From positions 38,491 through 102,490 of the forward strand of contig NZ_LGHT01000023.1 of the NCBI RefSeq assembly GCF_001202035.1: 64,000 bases of DNA, given 5' to 3'. The translations under genes were made by a program, and so were the position numbers. The notes under the pieces were generated by a model that did no database searches, had not been told where the DNA came from, and saw only the letters and a program-made list of their open reading frames with translations. Shown here piece by piece: positions 56,831 through 64,000 of the stretch (position 1 is the first letter of the stretch; each line of letters starts with the position of its first letter). Source of the stretch: Pseudorhodobacter wandonensis. GTDB lineage: Bacteria; Pseudomonadota; Alphaproteobacteria; Rhodobacterales; Rhodobacteraceae.

Positions 56831-57838
56831 ATGGGTATGAATGGCATCGGCGACTTGGCGCAAACTGTTAGCATGCGTCGTTTTTCTGCAGGCATGAAGC
56901 AGGCAGCCAATACAGCAGCCCAAGAGCTTACGACCGGGATTACCGCAGATGTCGGGCGAAAGCTTGGGGGGGCGTTTTCGAACCTGACAGGTTTGGAATC
57001 CACTCTGATCCGATTGGACGGCTACAAAGTCGCGACGGATGCGGGAACACGGATAACCGGTGGCATGCAAACGGTTTTGGAACAACTGGATCGGCTTACC
57101 GACGGAGTCGGAATCTCATTGATGAATGCCGCGACAGACACTCAGCCTGCAATTCTGAATGGCCTTGTTGTCGACGGAGCACAGAAATTTGACGCGCTCT
57201 TGTCTTCGCTGAATACGCGAATTGGCGACAAAACGATCTTTGCAGGTGTCGCAAGCGATGGCCCGGCCGTTGCAAGCGCAGACACAATCCTTTTGGCGAT
57301 TGAAGCTGCCGTTGTCGGGGCTGGTGCTGTTTCAGCTGTGGATGTTGAGGCAGCGGTTTCGGCCTGGTTCAACGATCCAAGCGGCTATGAAGCCGTTGGC
57401 TACGTAGGGGGCGGGGCCGCTCTAGCGCTTTCGATCTCGGTTGAAGACAAGCTCGATTTTGGGGTAACAGCCGCAGATCCGGCGATTAGGGATACCCTTA
57501 AATCTATGGCTATGGTTGCGTTGGTCGATCGTGGTACGGTCATAGCTGATGCCAAGACAGGCGCAGAACTGGCCTTTGCAGCCGGAAGCCAAATGCTGCA
57601 AAACCAGTCAGATCGCGCCGTTCTTGCCGGGAAAATTGGGTTGGCTCAGGCAAGAGTTGACTTGGCGCAAACGCGCAATGAGGCCGAAACGTCAGCGCTG
57701 CAATTGGCGCGTTCAGATCTTTTGGCGGTCGACCCCTATGAAGCTGCAACCCGAATGGAAGCGGCGCAGACACAGTTGGAAACATTGTATTCAGTTACTG
57801 CGCGACTTTCACGCCTAAGCTTGGTGGATTTCTTATAA
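56831..57838 (+). CDS. flgL: FlgL, flagellar hook-associated protein 3
   Basis: 335 residues, flagellin-like ends around a variable core. The C-terminal helix (LAQTRNEAETSALQLARSDLLAVDPYEAATRMEAAQTQLE) is characteristic. It is the second junction protein between hook and filament. The start at 56831 lies one base after flgK; the open frame runs upstream only as a shadow. Its stop shares a base with the flgI start. Confidence 0.9.
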   Translation: MGMNGIGDLAQTVSMRRFSAGMKQAANTAAQELTTGITADVGRKLGGAFSNLTGLESTLIRLDGYKVATDAGTRITGGMQTVLEQLDRLTDGVGISLMNAATDTQPAILNGLVVDGAQKFDALLSSLNTRIGDKTIFAGVASDGPAVASADTILLAIEAAVVGAGAVSAVDVEAAVSAWFNDPSGYEAVGYVGGGAALALSISVEDKLDFGVTAADPAIRDTLKSMAMVALVDRGTVIADAKTGAELAFAAGSQMLQNQSDRAVLAGKIGLAQARVDLAQTRNEAETSALQLARSDLLAVDPYEAATRMEAAQTQLETLYSVTARLSRLSLVDFL

Positions 57839-58932
57839 TGATTAGGCTTCTTTGTCTTCTGCTACTCTTGCCGAGTTTGGCACTTGCCGCGCCAATCAGG
57901 ATCAAAGATTTGGTAGAGTTTGACGGTGTTCGGGGAAATGACCTCGTCGGCTACGGGCTTGTGGTTGGTTTGAATGGTACAGGGGATGGCATGCGAAACG
58001 CGCCATTCACCGAAGAAATCATGACCAATCTTTTGGAACGCTTGGGCGTAAATGTGAACGGTGAGCAATTCCGGCCCAAGAACGTCGCGGCTGTGTTTGT
58101 AACCGCCACTTTACCGCCGTTTGCGCGCATGGGGGGGCGCATAGATGTTACCGTATCGGCAATTGGGGATGCCAAAAGCCTGTTGGGCGGAACCTTGGTG
58201 ATGACGCCCTTGAATGGCGCAGATGGCCAAGTTTATGCTGTTGCGCAAGGGACAATTATCGCCGGCGGCGTTGTCGCCGAGGGCGCTGCGGCGCGCGTGG
58301 TTCAAGGGGTGCCAACGGCGGGAGTGATTCCGTCAGGTGCGCGAGTAGAACATGAGGTTGATTTTGATTTTGCAGGTCTGAAAACCATTCGGCTCGCGTT
58401 GCGGACCCCCGATTTTACAACCGCAGGGCGTATCGAGGGGGCGATCAATACCAATTTTGGCCGAGGTGTGGCTGTGATGCTTGATGCCGGCACCATTGCT
58501 TTTGACATGGGGGCAGCGCGCATGCCCTCGCCCGCACATGCCATTGGGCGGATCGAGAATATTCTGGTCGAGCCTGAAACACGCGCCCGGGTCGTTGTTG
58601 ATCAGCGTTCTGGTACGATTGTGATGGGTGCTGATGTAAGGATCAGTCGTGTTGCGGTCGCGCAGGGCAGTTTGACCTTGCGTGTTGAAGAAAGCCCGAT
58701 CGTCGTGCAGCCAAATCCCTTTAGCGAAGGAGAAACTATTGTTGTCCCTAGGACCAAGGCAAGTATTACGCCCGCACCAGGCACAGGAATGGCCGAGGTT
58801 GACGGGTCTACCAACCTGTCCGAAGTCGTGGCGGGCCTGAATGCCTTGGGCGTTGCCCCGCACGACATGATCGACATTCTTAAAAGCATCAATGCTGCGG
58901 GTGCGCTTCATGCCGAGTTCCTGGTTCATTAA
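57838..58932 (+). CDS. flgI: FlgI, flagellar P-ring protein
   Basis: 364 residues. A signal peptide (LLCLLLLLPSLALA) is followed by the FlgI core: RIKDLVEFDGVRGNDLVGYGLVVGLNGTGD, FRPKNVAAVFVTATLPPFARMGGRIDVTVSAIGDA and the NLSEVVAGLNALGVAPHDMIDILKSINAAGAL end. It forms the periplasmic P ring around the rod. The ATG overlaps the flgL stop (TAATG). Beyond it the flagellar genes stop and decayed insertion sequences begin. Confidence 0.96.
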   Translation: MIRLLCLLLLLPSLALAAPIRIKDLVEFDGVRGNDLVGYGLVVGLNGTGDGMRNAPFTEEIMTNLLERLGVNVNGEQFRPKNVAAVFVTATLPPFARMGGRIDVTVSAIGDAKSLLGGTLVMTPLNGADGQVYAVAQGTIIAGGVVAEGAAARVVQGVPTAGVIPSGARVEHEVDFDFAGLKTIRLALRTPDFTTAGRIEGAINTNFGRGVAVMLDAGTIAFDMGAARMPSPAHAIGRIENILVEPETRARVVVDQRSGTIVMGADVRISRVAVAQGSLTLRVEESPIVVQPNPFSEGETIVVPRTKASITPAPGTGMAEVDGSTNLSEVVAGLNALGVAPHDMIDILKSINAAGALHAEFLVH

Positions 58933-59060
58933 GTCAGCGATGCATGCATTGCCCAGCGAAGTCGCAGGGCGCAATCTGAGTTGATGCATTGGATGCGCCT
59001 GCCCAACGTCAACAATTGTGCCAAAATGGTTTTGTTGTAGCCAACAAGAGGTAGGCATCC

Positions 59061-59640
59061 ATGTCGGAGATTGGCATATTGGCGATCGTTCTTACTATGG
59101 ACAGTTTTCAGGTTTGCGGCGTCAAGGCTGTTGGCGTCTGAATGATCAACAAGTCAATGTCGCGATTACGGCCGACTTAGGTTTTGTCAGGTCACAAAGC
59201 CTGTATCGTGGCGATGGACGCTTGCGCCGCGTCACATTTCGGGGTGGATTGCCCAGACACATGGCCATGCTATGCGCATTATCTCTGCGATCTATGTGAA
59301 ACCCTTGGTAAAGGGGGAGAAGCACAGTTTTGCTGGTGCGGAGGCAGTTGTAATGGCAGGTCACGTCTCGTCATGGATATTGTTGCAGTGAGGAGCGCAG
59401 GGAAACAAGCGCGCGTCGTCCGTCGGGCTTGGACCGATGCCACTATGGACGACCTTTTCGGACGCATCGGTGCTTTGTACGGCAGACTACGCGATTGAAC
59501 AATATAACTAGTGGGCATTTGGCCGGGTTCGGGCTGGTCACGCCCAAATGGCCCACGTCTTCTTAGGCTCCAGCCCCTCCAATTTGCCTTAGGCTGTCAT
59601 GCCTGACTGATCGACGAGACCAGTCTCAATTCACACGCTG
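59061..59640 (+). pseudogene. Decayed IS110-family transposase
   Basis: Pieces of an IS110-type transposase follow each other in shifting frames: MSEIGILAIVLTMDSFQVCGV at the start (compare the family opening with GIDLAK...FQVHG), then ACIVAMDACAASHF, then in another frame HGHAMRIISAIYVKPLVKG, then VAVRSAGKQARVV, and finally SGHLAGFGLVTPK. Several stops and at least two frameshifts break the gene. The C-terminal half is missing. The right edge is approximate. Confidence 0.8.
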
Positions 59641-59759
59641 CCCTGTAGCAAATGCAAAGCATGTGTGGGTGGGGTACGGCTTTGAGCCTTGGGGTGAAAA
59701 GGGGGGGGAGGTCGAATGATCACTGCCCGACAGGGTATTGCGCAGCAATGTCCCGAAAG

Positions 59760-60300
59760 GGGGGGCGGACCAAGGGGGGGAATGAACCGTTGCCGGGCAC
59801 ACAATTGCAACAATCGGCGTGAGGGATAAAATCGCATGCTGTCACTGATGAAAATGGTCGCCGATCCATTTCCTAAGGGCAGCAGGTGGAATCAGCGATT
59901 ATACAGGTGCTGCGGCCTTATTGAGCAGCTTGCTAGCGGCAGAATGGTTGTTGGATACTCTCAAGGTTTGCAGGCAAACCGCTGCCGGGCAAAGACCTGT
60001 GGCTATGATGCCGATTTGATTTGAGATGCGTTGAAAGACAAAGGCATAAAACCGTGCGTCCCGGGCGGGAAGCCCAGCTGCAAACCGGTGAAATACGACA
60101 TGCGTCGCTTCAAATGCCGAAGCCGCCTACTCGCGCATGTAAACATGCGCTGCCAAGTGGCACTTCGAGACTATGTTCGGGCGTTTGAGGGACTGGCGAC
60201 GGGTGGCAACGCGTTGCGACAGATGCCGGACGGGCCTCCTCGCCGCCTTTGCCGCAACCAATCTCTACTGGCTTTGACGATCAATGAGACAGGAACCTAG
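59760..60300 (+). pseudogene. Decayed IS5-family transposase
   Basis: Fragments in three frames line up with an IS5/IS427-type transposase in correct order: PRGGMN, HAVTDENGR (59835), SDYTGAAALLSSLLAAEWLL, GYDADLI-stop-DALKDKGIKPCVPG (60001), KPVKYDMRRFK and RDWRRVATR (60188). Stops and frameshifts make it inactive. It ends at the stop of the adjacent minus-strand ATPase gene. The left edge is approximate, as the first part is badly decayed. Confidence 0.82.
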
Positions 60301-61349
60301 GGAATGCGCAGCCCCGTTGCCCGATTGAAGACATGCAGCTTGTCGCTTGCGATCTTGAAGGGGATCACATCGCCGGGGGCAATGTTGTGCCGCTCATTCA
60401 GGCTGACCTGCATCTGGGTGCCGACGACATCAAGAACCAGATTGACCCGATCTCCGGTATTTTCCGAGGATATCAGGCGCCCCGAGAAATGCGCATCCGC
60501 GGTGGTGGCAAGTTTGATCTGTTCAGGACGCATGCCCAGCGTTACATCGCCCAGCCCGCTGCCGCCATAGGGGAAAGTTGTGCCCAAAGCGGCAATGGTT
60601 CTGTCGGCCAAAATCTCTCCGTCAATCAGGTTCATTGGCGGCGTGCCAACGAAACTTGCGACAAAGACGCTTGCGGGATGGTCATAGAGTTCCAGCGGAG
60701 GGGCGAATTGTTCGATTTTGCCTCTATTGAGCAGCATCACGCGGTCGGCCATTGTCAAAGCCTCGACCTGATCATGGGTTACATAGATGGCCGTCACCTT
60801 CAGCCGCTGTTGCAAGTTGCGAATTTCGCCGCGCATCTGCACACGCAGCTTGGCGTCGAGGTTGGAGAGCGGTTCATCAAACAAGAACACCTTCGGTTCC
60901 CGTACAATGGCGCGGCCCATCGCGACCCGCTGACGCTGCCCGCCTGAAAGATCCTTGGGTTTGCGGTCCAGATAGGGGGTCAGGTTCAAAAGGTCTGCCG
61001 TTTCGGCGATGCGGCGGCCGCGATCGGCTTTTTCGATGCCCATCAATTCTAGCGGGAAGTCGATGTTCTGGCGCACCGTCATATGTGGGTAAAGCGCGTA
61101 GGACTGGAACACCATCGCGATATCGCGGTCACGGGGGGCCTGCTGTGTCACATCTTTGCCGTCAATCGTGATGCTGCCGCTTGTCGAATCCTCTAACCCC
61201 GCGACGATGCGCAGAAAGGTGGACTTGCCGCAGCCGCTTTCGCCAAGAACGGCGATGAATTCCCCGCTTTGGATTTCGGCATCTAGGCCATGCAACACCT
61301 GCACAGCCCCGAATGATTTTTTGAGGGCAGAAATGGTCAGGTTGGACAT
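60297..61349 (-). CDS. UgpC/MalK-type ABC transporter ATPase
   Basis: 350 residues. Walker A is GESGCGKST, the signature is [15 protein letters not shown], and Walker B is [18 protein letters not shown]-terminal TOBE-type regulatory domain (about 235-350) contains [12 protein letters not shown]. This is the CUT1 family ATPase that serves oligosaccharide or glycerol-phosphate importers. No permease or binding protein is present, so partners must lie upstream beyond the IS21 element or elsewhere. It starts three bases after the sulfatase stop, and its stop touches the IS5 relic. Confidence 0.92.
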   Translation of the reverse strand: MSNLTISALKKSFGAVQVLHGLDAEIQSGEFIAVLGESGCGKSTFLRIVAGLEDSTSGSITIDGKDVTQQAPRDRDIAMVFQSYALYPHMTVRQNIDFPLELMGIEKADRGRRIAETADLLNLTPYLDRKPKDLSGGQRQRVAMGRAIVREPKVFLFDEPLSNLDAKLRVQMRGEIRNLQQRLKVTAIYVTHDQVEALTMADRVMLLNRGKIEQFAPPLELYDHPASVFVASFVGTPPMNLIDGEILADRTIAALGTTFPYGGSGLGDVTLGMRPEQIKLATTADAHFSGRLISSENTGDRVNLVLDVVGTQMQVSLNERHNIAPGDVIPFKIASDKLHVFNRATGLRIP

Positions 61350-61352
61350 GGG

Positions 61353-62882
61353 TCAGGTCTCCGCATCTGGAATTAGGTCTAGCCGAGCAAATGCTTCGGG
61401 CGGGGCGTCATTGCGCTTCATTTCGGCAATCATCTTGCGGGCCATTTCGGCGTGAAGCCCCGCATCCGCTATCTGGTTTTGCTGAAACGGGTCCGCGACC
61501 GTATCGAACAGCAGCGAGGCATTGCCTTCCATCACCGCCGGCCCGTGGGTGTGATACCAAGGCGAGGCGGAGGACACAGGAATGCGTAGCACCGGATAGC
61601 CGTTCGCATATGGTAGGTCGTGGATCAGCGTTGCGGTTGCCAGCTCATCTTGCGCGAAATGTTGCAACATGTGGCTGGGCATCAGGGTGTATTGAAAAAA
61701 CGCCTGCTCTAACAAGTTTTCGGGATAGCGGAAATAGCTGTGCCGACCATCGGTCACATTGATCGCGCCGCCGAAATAGCCGAAAATCACGCAGCCATGG
61801 TTGGTGGTGGCAGGGTCGTGCAGAAGCGGCAGAAGGGATTTACCCCGCACCGCATCCGGCGGGGTGCAGCCAAACGCATCCAGAAAGGTTGGCATCAGGT
61901 CGGGTGTCTGGGTGAGGCCGTTGCGCGATTGGCCCCAAAGGTTGATATGGTCGGGGTGGTGCAGGAACAGCGGGATATGTGCGATTTCCTGATAGGCTGG
62001 CATCTTGTTCTTTGCCCACCAGTCATGCTCTCCGGTCAGGTAACCGTGATCGGTAGAAACCACCAGCATGGTATCGCGCCATATATCAAGCGCGTCCATC
62101 TTGTCGAGCAGGCGGCCAAGCTGTTCGTCGCAATGGGCCAGCAGCGCCATGTAATTGGCGCGCAGCTCATCCGCTTCGGCATTGCTTTCGCTGACGCGGG
62201 CATAGGGCGGCCAATCGCGGATGGGGCCATCATAGGCGGTGGGATATTGCGCGCGCAGGCGGTCGGGGGCGTGGAAGGGTTCGTGCGGGTCAAAGGTTTC
62301 GATCTGCAGGAACCAGTTGTCCGCCGCACTGTTCTTGTCCAGAAAATCGCAGCCAAGATCGAAGCATTGTACCGAGGAAAAATCGGCCTCGTCGCGGATA
62401 TAGTCTCGGTTGATCATGTAATGCAGCGGCGAGGCGCCCAGTTTGTCGCTGAATTGCGAGGGGTGGAAATTCTGTCGATAGCGGTCCAGATCGGGGGTCA
62501 CATGCGCTTTCCAAGGGTCGCCTTCCTGCCCGCGCTGGAATTCGTAGCTGGTAAAACTGTTGAGGTAGCCGGCGCCGCCCACCTCCATATAATGATAGTG
62601 ATCGGTGACCAGATGGCTGTAAACGCCCTGCTTTTGCAAGATCTCGGTCATCGCCTGATCAAAGGGTTCCAGCGGGCCCCAGCTGCGATGCATGAAGTTC
62701 AGACGCCCCGTCAGCAGGTCGCGGCGCGCGGGCATGCAGGGCAAGCTGCCGACATAGTGGTTGTCAAAGCGTACCGATTTTTCCGCAAGCCGCTGGAAGT
62801 TCGGCGTGCGCATCCGGTCCGCGCCGTAGGGCTCCAGAAAATGCCGGTTGAGCGTATCGAACAGAACAAAAATTACACGCAT
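61353..62882 (-). CDS. Type I sulfatase
   Basis: 509 residues of the alkaline phosphatase fold. The formylglycine site is Cys49 in LPCMPAR (CxPxR). Metal-site features are the FDTLNRHFLEPYGA start and the later VVSTDHGYLTGEHDWW segment. It should release sulfate from an organic sulfate ester, most likely a sulfated sugar given the DUF4432 and sugar-type ATPase neighbours. I see no signal peptide, so the substrate is probably imported first. A phosphonate monoester hydrolase is the main alternative. It lies one base after the DUF4432 gene. Confidence 0.9.
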   Translation of the reverse strand: MRVIFVLFDTLNRHFLEPYGADRMRTPNFQRLAEKSVRFDNHYVGSLPCMPARRDLLTGRLNFMHRSWGPLEPFDQAMTEILQKQGVYSHLVTDHYHYMEVGGAGYLNSFTSYEFQRGQEGDPWKAHVTPDLDRYRQNFHPSQFSDKLGASPLHYMINRDYIRDEADFSSVQCFDLGCDFLDKNSAADNWFLQIETFDPHEPFHAPDRLRAQYPTAYDGPIRDWPPYARVSESNAEADELRANYMALLAHCDEQLGRLLDKMDALDIWRDTMLVVSTDHGYLTGEHDWWAKNKMPAYQEIAHIPLFLHHPDHINLWGQSRNGLTQTPDLMPTFLDAFGCTPPDAVRGKSLLPLLHDPATTNHGCVIFGYFGGAINVTDGRHSYFRYPENLLEQAFFQYTLMPSHMLQHFAQDELATATLIHDLPYANGYPVLRIPVSSASPWYHTHGPAVMEGNASLLFDTVADPFQQNQIADAGLHAEMARKMIAEMKRNDAPPEAFARLDLIPDAET

Positions 62883-62883
62883 A

Positions 62884-63477
62884 TCAGGACGTGGCCTCTA
62901 TTTCGGAAGATTGGGTGGTGACGCTGACATCAAGCGAGAAGTGGCGCTTTTCGCCGGGGGCAAGCTGGGGCATTTCGCTCGCATCGCGCGCCTCGGCACG
63001 GCTGCGTTTCGCGGTGGTGCAGGGTTCGATGCCGATCAGGGAATAGCCCTCGCCGCGTACACGCAAAAGTTGGAGATAGGGCAAGGTATCGGTCGCATAG
63101 GTGATTTCGACGCTGAGGCCGGTTGCCGTATTGTGCAGGCCGCAGCGCGCCTTGCCATTGGTCGCCTGTTGCCGGTGGACCGAGATTTCCGCGACGGGCT
63201 GGTGCGGAGGGGGGCCATAGGGGTGCTTTGGTTCATGGTCGAGGTTCGCCCAAAGCTGCGTGGTCGCGCCAAGGTCCAGCACGCTGTCCGCATCGACCAG
63301 CGGATAGCCAAGATTGAAGTGATAGAGCATCATGCTTGGCACCGTGGTCGGGCCGATATTGGTGACAGTATCGCGGAGGGTCAGGCTTGTGCCGCCCAGG
63401 GGGATTTCGATCCGCCGCCGCAAGCGGATTGCGCCGCGAAAGGTCATGGACTGGATGACTTCGCCCTCGCTGTTGAT
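62884..63477 (-). pseudogene. DUF4432-family protein, 5' end removed by IS21-family insertion
   Basis: About 198 residues of the C-terminal part of a DUF4432 (aldose 1-epimerase-like fold) protein remain: TFRGAIRLRRRIEIPLGG, MLYHFNLGYPLVD, and the GIEPCTTAKRSRAEARDA stretch. The family is usually about 300 residues, and the N-terminal part is missing. Coding stops at the left end of the IS21 element; the ATG offered by the open frame lies inside the element. The protein would have handled a sugar in the same pathway as the sulfatase. Confidence 0.75.
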
Positions 63478-63496
63478 TGTCATTGAGAACTGACCC
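63478..63496 (+). repeat. IS21 terminal repeat, copy 1
   Basis: TGTCATTGAGAACTGACCC. It differs from copy 2 at one base and marks the left boundary of the element. Confidence 0.75.
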
Positions 63497-63511
63497 GGCA
63501 CCAGCAGAAAT

Positions 63512-63530
63512 TGTCATTGAGAATTGACCC
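63512..63530 (+). repeat. IS21 terminal repeat, copy 2
   Basis: TGTCATTGAGAATTGACCC, a direct copy of the terminal motif 34 bases further in. Such internal copies usually bind the transposase. Confidence 0.75.
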
Positions 63531-63583
63531 ATGTGTAACCTTGCCCCGGCTTGAATCAGCTGGGGGCGCATGGAGTGATAGAC

Positions 63584-64000
63584 ATGGGATTTTTGAGGGT
63601 AATTCGGAAATGGGCACTGCGGGATAAGATGCCTATTCGCGAGATCGCGCGGCGGACGGGCGTATCTCGCAACACGATCAAGAAGTATCTGCGGGAGGGG
63701 ATTGTTGAACCTGCATTTCAGGTGCCAGATCGCCCCAGCAAGCTGGACCCTTATGCTAAGCATCTTACTGCGTGGCTGACGACTGATCAGCGCAAATCAC
63801 GCAAGGAACGCCGAACGGCGAAGCTGATGCATGCCGATCTTGTAAAGCTTGGATATGACGGTTCCTACGAACGTGTTGCGGCCTTTGTGCGGGAATGGAA
63901 GGGTGACCGGCAGCGTGCGCATCACACGACAGATCGTGGGACTTTCGTGCCGCTGGTGTTCGCGCCGGGCGAGGCTTTCCAGTTCGATTGGAGCGAGGAC
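63584..64000 (+). CDS. istA: IstA, IS21-family transposase (partial, runs off the window)
   Basis: 139 residues are visible without a stop. Residues about 15-45 form a helix-turn-helix (KMPIREIARRTGVSRNTIKKYLR), followed by the charged LTTDQRKSRKERRTAKLMHADL region, and the DDE domain begins at GEAFQFDWSED, whose Asp is the first catalytic residue. The frame is intact, so the copy may be active. The ATG at 63584 is the first in frame after the terminal repeats. IstB should follow. Confidence 0.9.
   Translation, partial: MGFLRVIRKWALRDKMPIREIARRTGVSRNTIKKYLREGIVEPAFQVPDRPSKLDPYAKHLTAWLTTDQRKSRKERRTAKLMHADLVKLGYDGSYERVAAFVREWKGDRQRAHHTTDRGTFVPLVFAPGEAFQFDWSED

Larger units (their letters stand above)
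63478..64000 (+). mobile_element. Left part of an IS21-family insertion sequence
   Basis: The element begins with TGTCATTGAGAACTGACCC, repeats this motif 34 bases later with one change, and then carries istA. Multiple short terminal repeats of this sort are typical of IS21-type ends. The right end, istB and any target duplication lie beyond the window. Confidence 0.8.

Noticed and set aside
61740..62921. 393-residue open frame on the plus strand opposite the sulfatase gene
   Set aside because: Antisense shadow in GC-rich DNA with no recognisable motif. The sulfatase frame carries the CxPxR site.
63484..63501. ATG codons inside the IS end as a real start for the DUF4432 gene
   Set aside because: They belong to the IS21 terminal repeat. 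The remaining protein lacks the family's N-terminal third, so the frame is a chimera created by the insertion.

Overview
The window looks like chromosomal DNA of a denitrifying alphaproteobacterium of the Rhodobacteraceae/Roseobacter group. The reasons are the Paracoccus-type order of the nitrite reductase genes, the TTGAC/TTAAC-N4-GTCAA (NNR-type) promoter boxes, three tripartite or multi-gene ABC/TRAP uptake systems, the high GC content and the motB-flgE-flgK-flgL-flgI gene order. The genus cannot be fixed from the sequence alone. All calls come from reading the sequence and recalling protein families; no database search was run.

Layout. (1) 0-18.2 kb is a compact denitrification island: norCBQDEF (minus strand) for nitric oxide reductase, nirX and nirI (minus), and nirS-E-C-F-DL-G-H-J-N plus a small membrane-protein gene (plus) for cytochrome cd1 nitrite reductase and heme d1 synthesis. 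Two NNR-type boxes sit in the norC promoter and in the divergent nirI/nirS promoter. (2) 18.2-27.4 kb is a sugar catabolic locus resembling the Campylobacter jejuni L-fucose locus: an amidohydrolase (lactonase type), a UxaA-type dehydratase, an SDR sugar dehydrogenase, a ribose-type ABC importer, a zinc alcohol dehydrogenase, a divergent GntR regulator with what looks like two winged-helix segments, and FucU mutarotase. (3) 27.4-30.8 kb holds a LysR regulator, the membrane urate hydroxylase PuuD with its cytochrome c tail, and an LrgA/LrgB pair. (4) 30.9-36.5 kb (minus) is a six-gene operon of an SsuD-like flavin monooxygenase, an aldo/keto reductase, a flavin reductase and a TRAP transporter, which suggests uptake and oxidative cleavage of a sulfonate or similar compound. 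A perfect FNR-type box lies in its divergent promoter. (5) 36.5-42 kb carries a GntR/UTRA regulator, a Gfo/Idh/MocA dehydrogenase and a second TRAP transporter.

(6) 42-50.7 kb is a LysR regulator divergent from a polar amino-acid-type ABC importer that is interleaved with a creatininase-type amidohydrolase and followed by tightly coupled genes for a class III aminotransferase, a BKACE beta-keto acid cleavage enzyme, a GNAT acetyltransferase and an acetylpolyamine/HDAC-type deacetylase. I know of no described pathway with this exact gene set, and it is the best candidate here for an undescribed system. (7) 50.6-52.9 kb has a cation/proton antiporter and msrA/msrB. (8) 53-58.9 kb is a flagellar block, motB-flgE-flgK-flgL-flgI. 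(9) 58.9-60.3 kb is an insertion-sequence graveyard with decayed IS110- and IS5-family transposases. (10) 60.3-63.5 kb (minus) is the distal end of a glycan-type operon (DUF4432 protein, sulfatase, UgpC/MalK-type ATPase). Its DUF4432 gene is cut by the left end of an IS21-family element that runs off the window with an intact start of istA.

How the parts work together: NirS reduces nitrite to NO, NorCB reduces NO to N2O, and the NNR boxes would couple both to NO under low oxygen. The nirI-nirX pair fits a flavinylated membrane electron-transfer/maturation protein and its ApbE flavin transferase. The rest of the window is scavenging of small organic molecules, with each uptake system next to the enzymes that would use its cargo.
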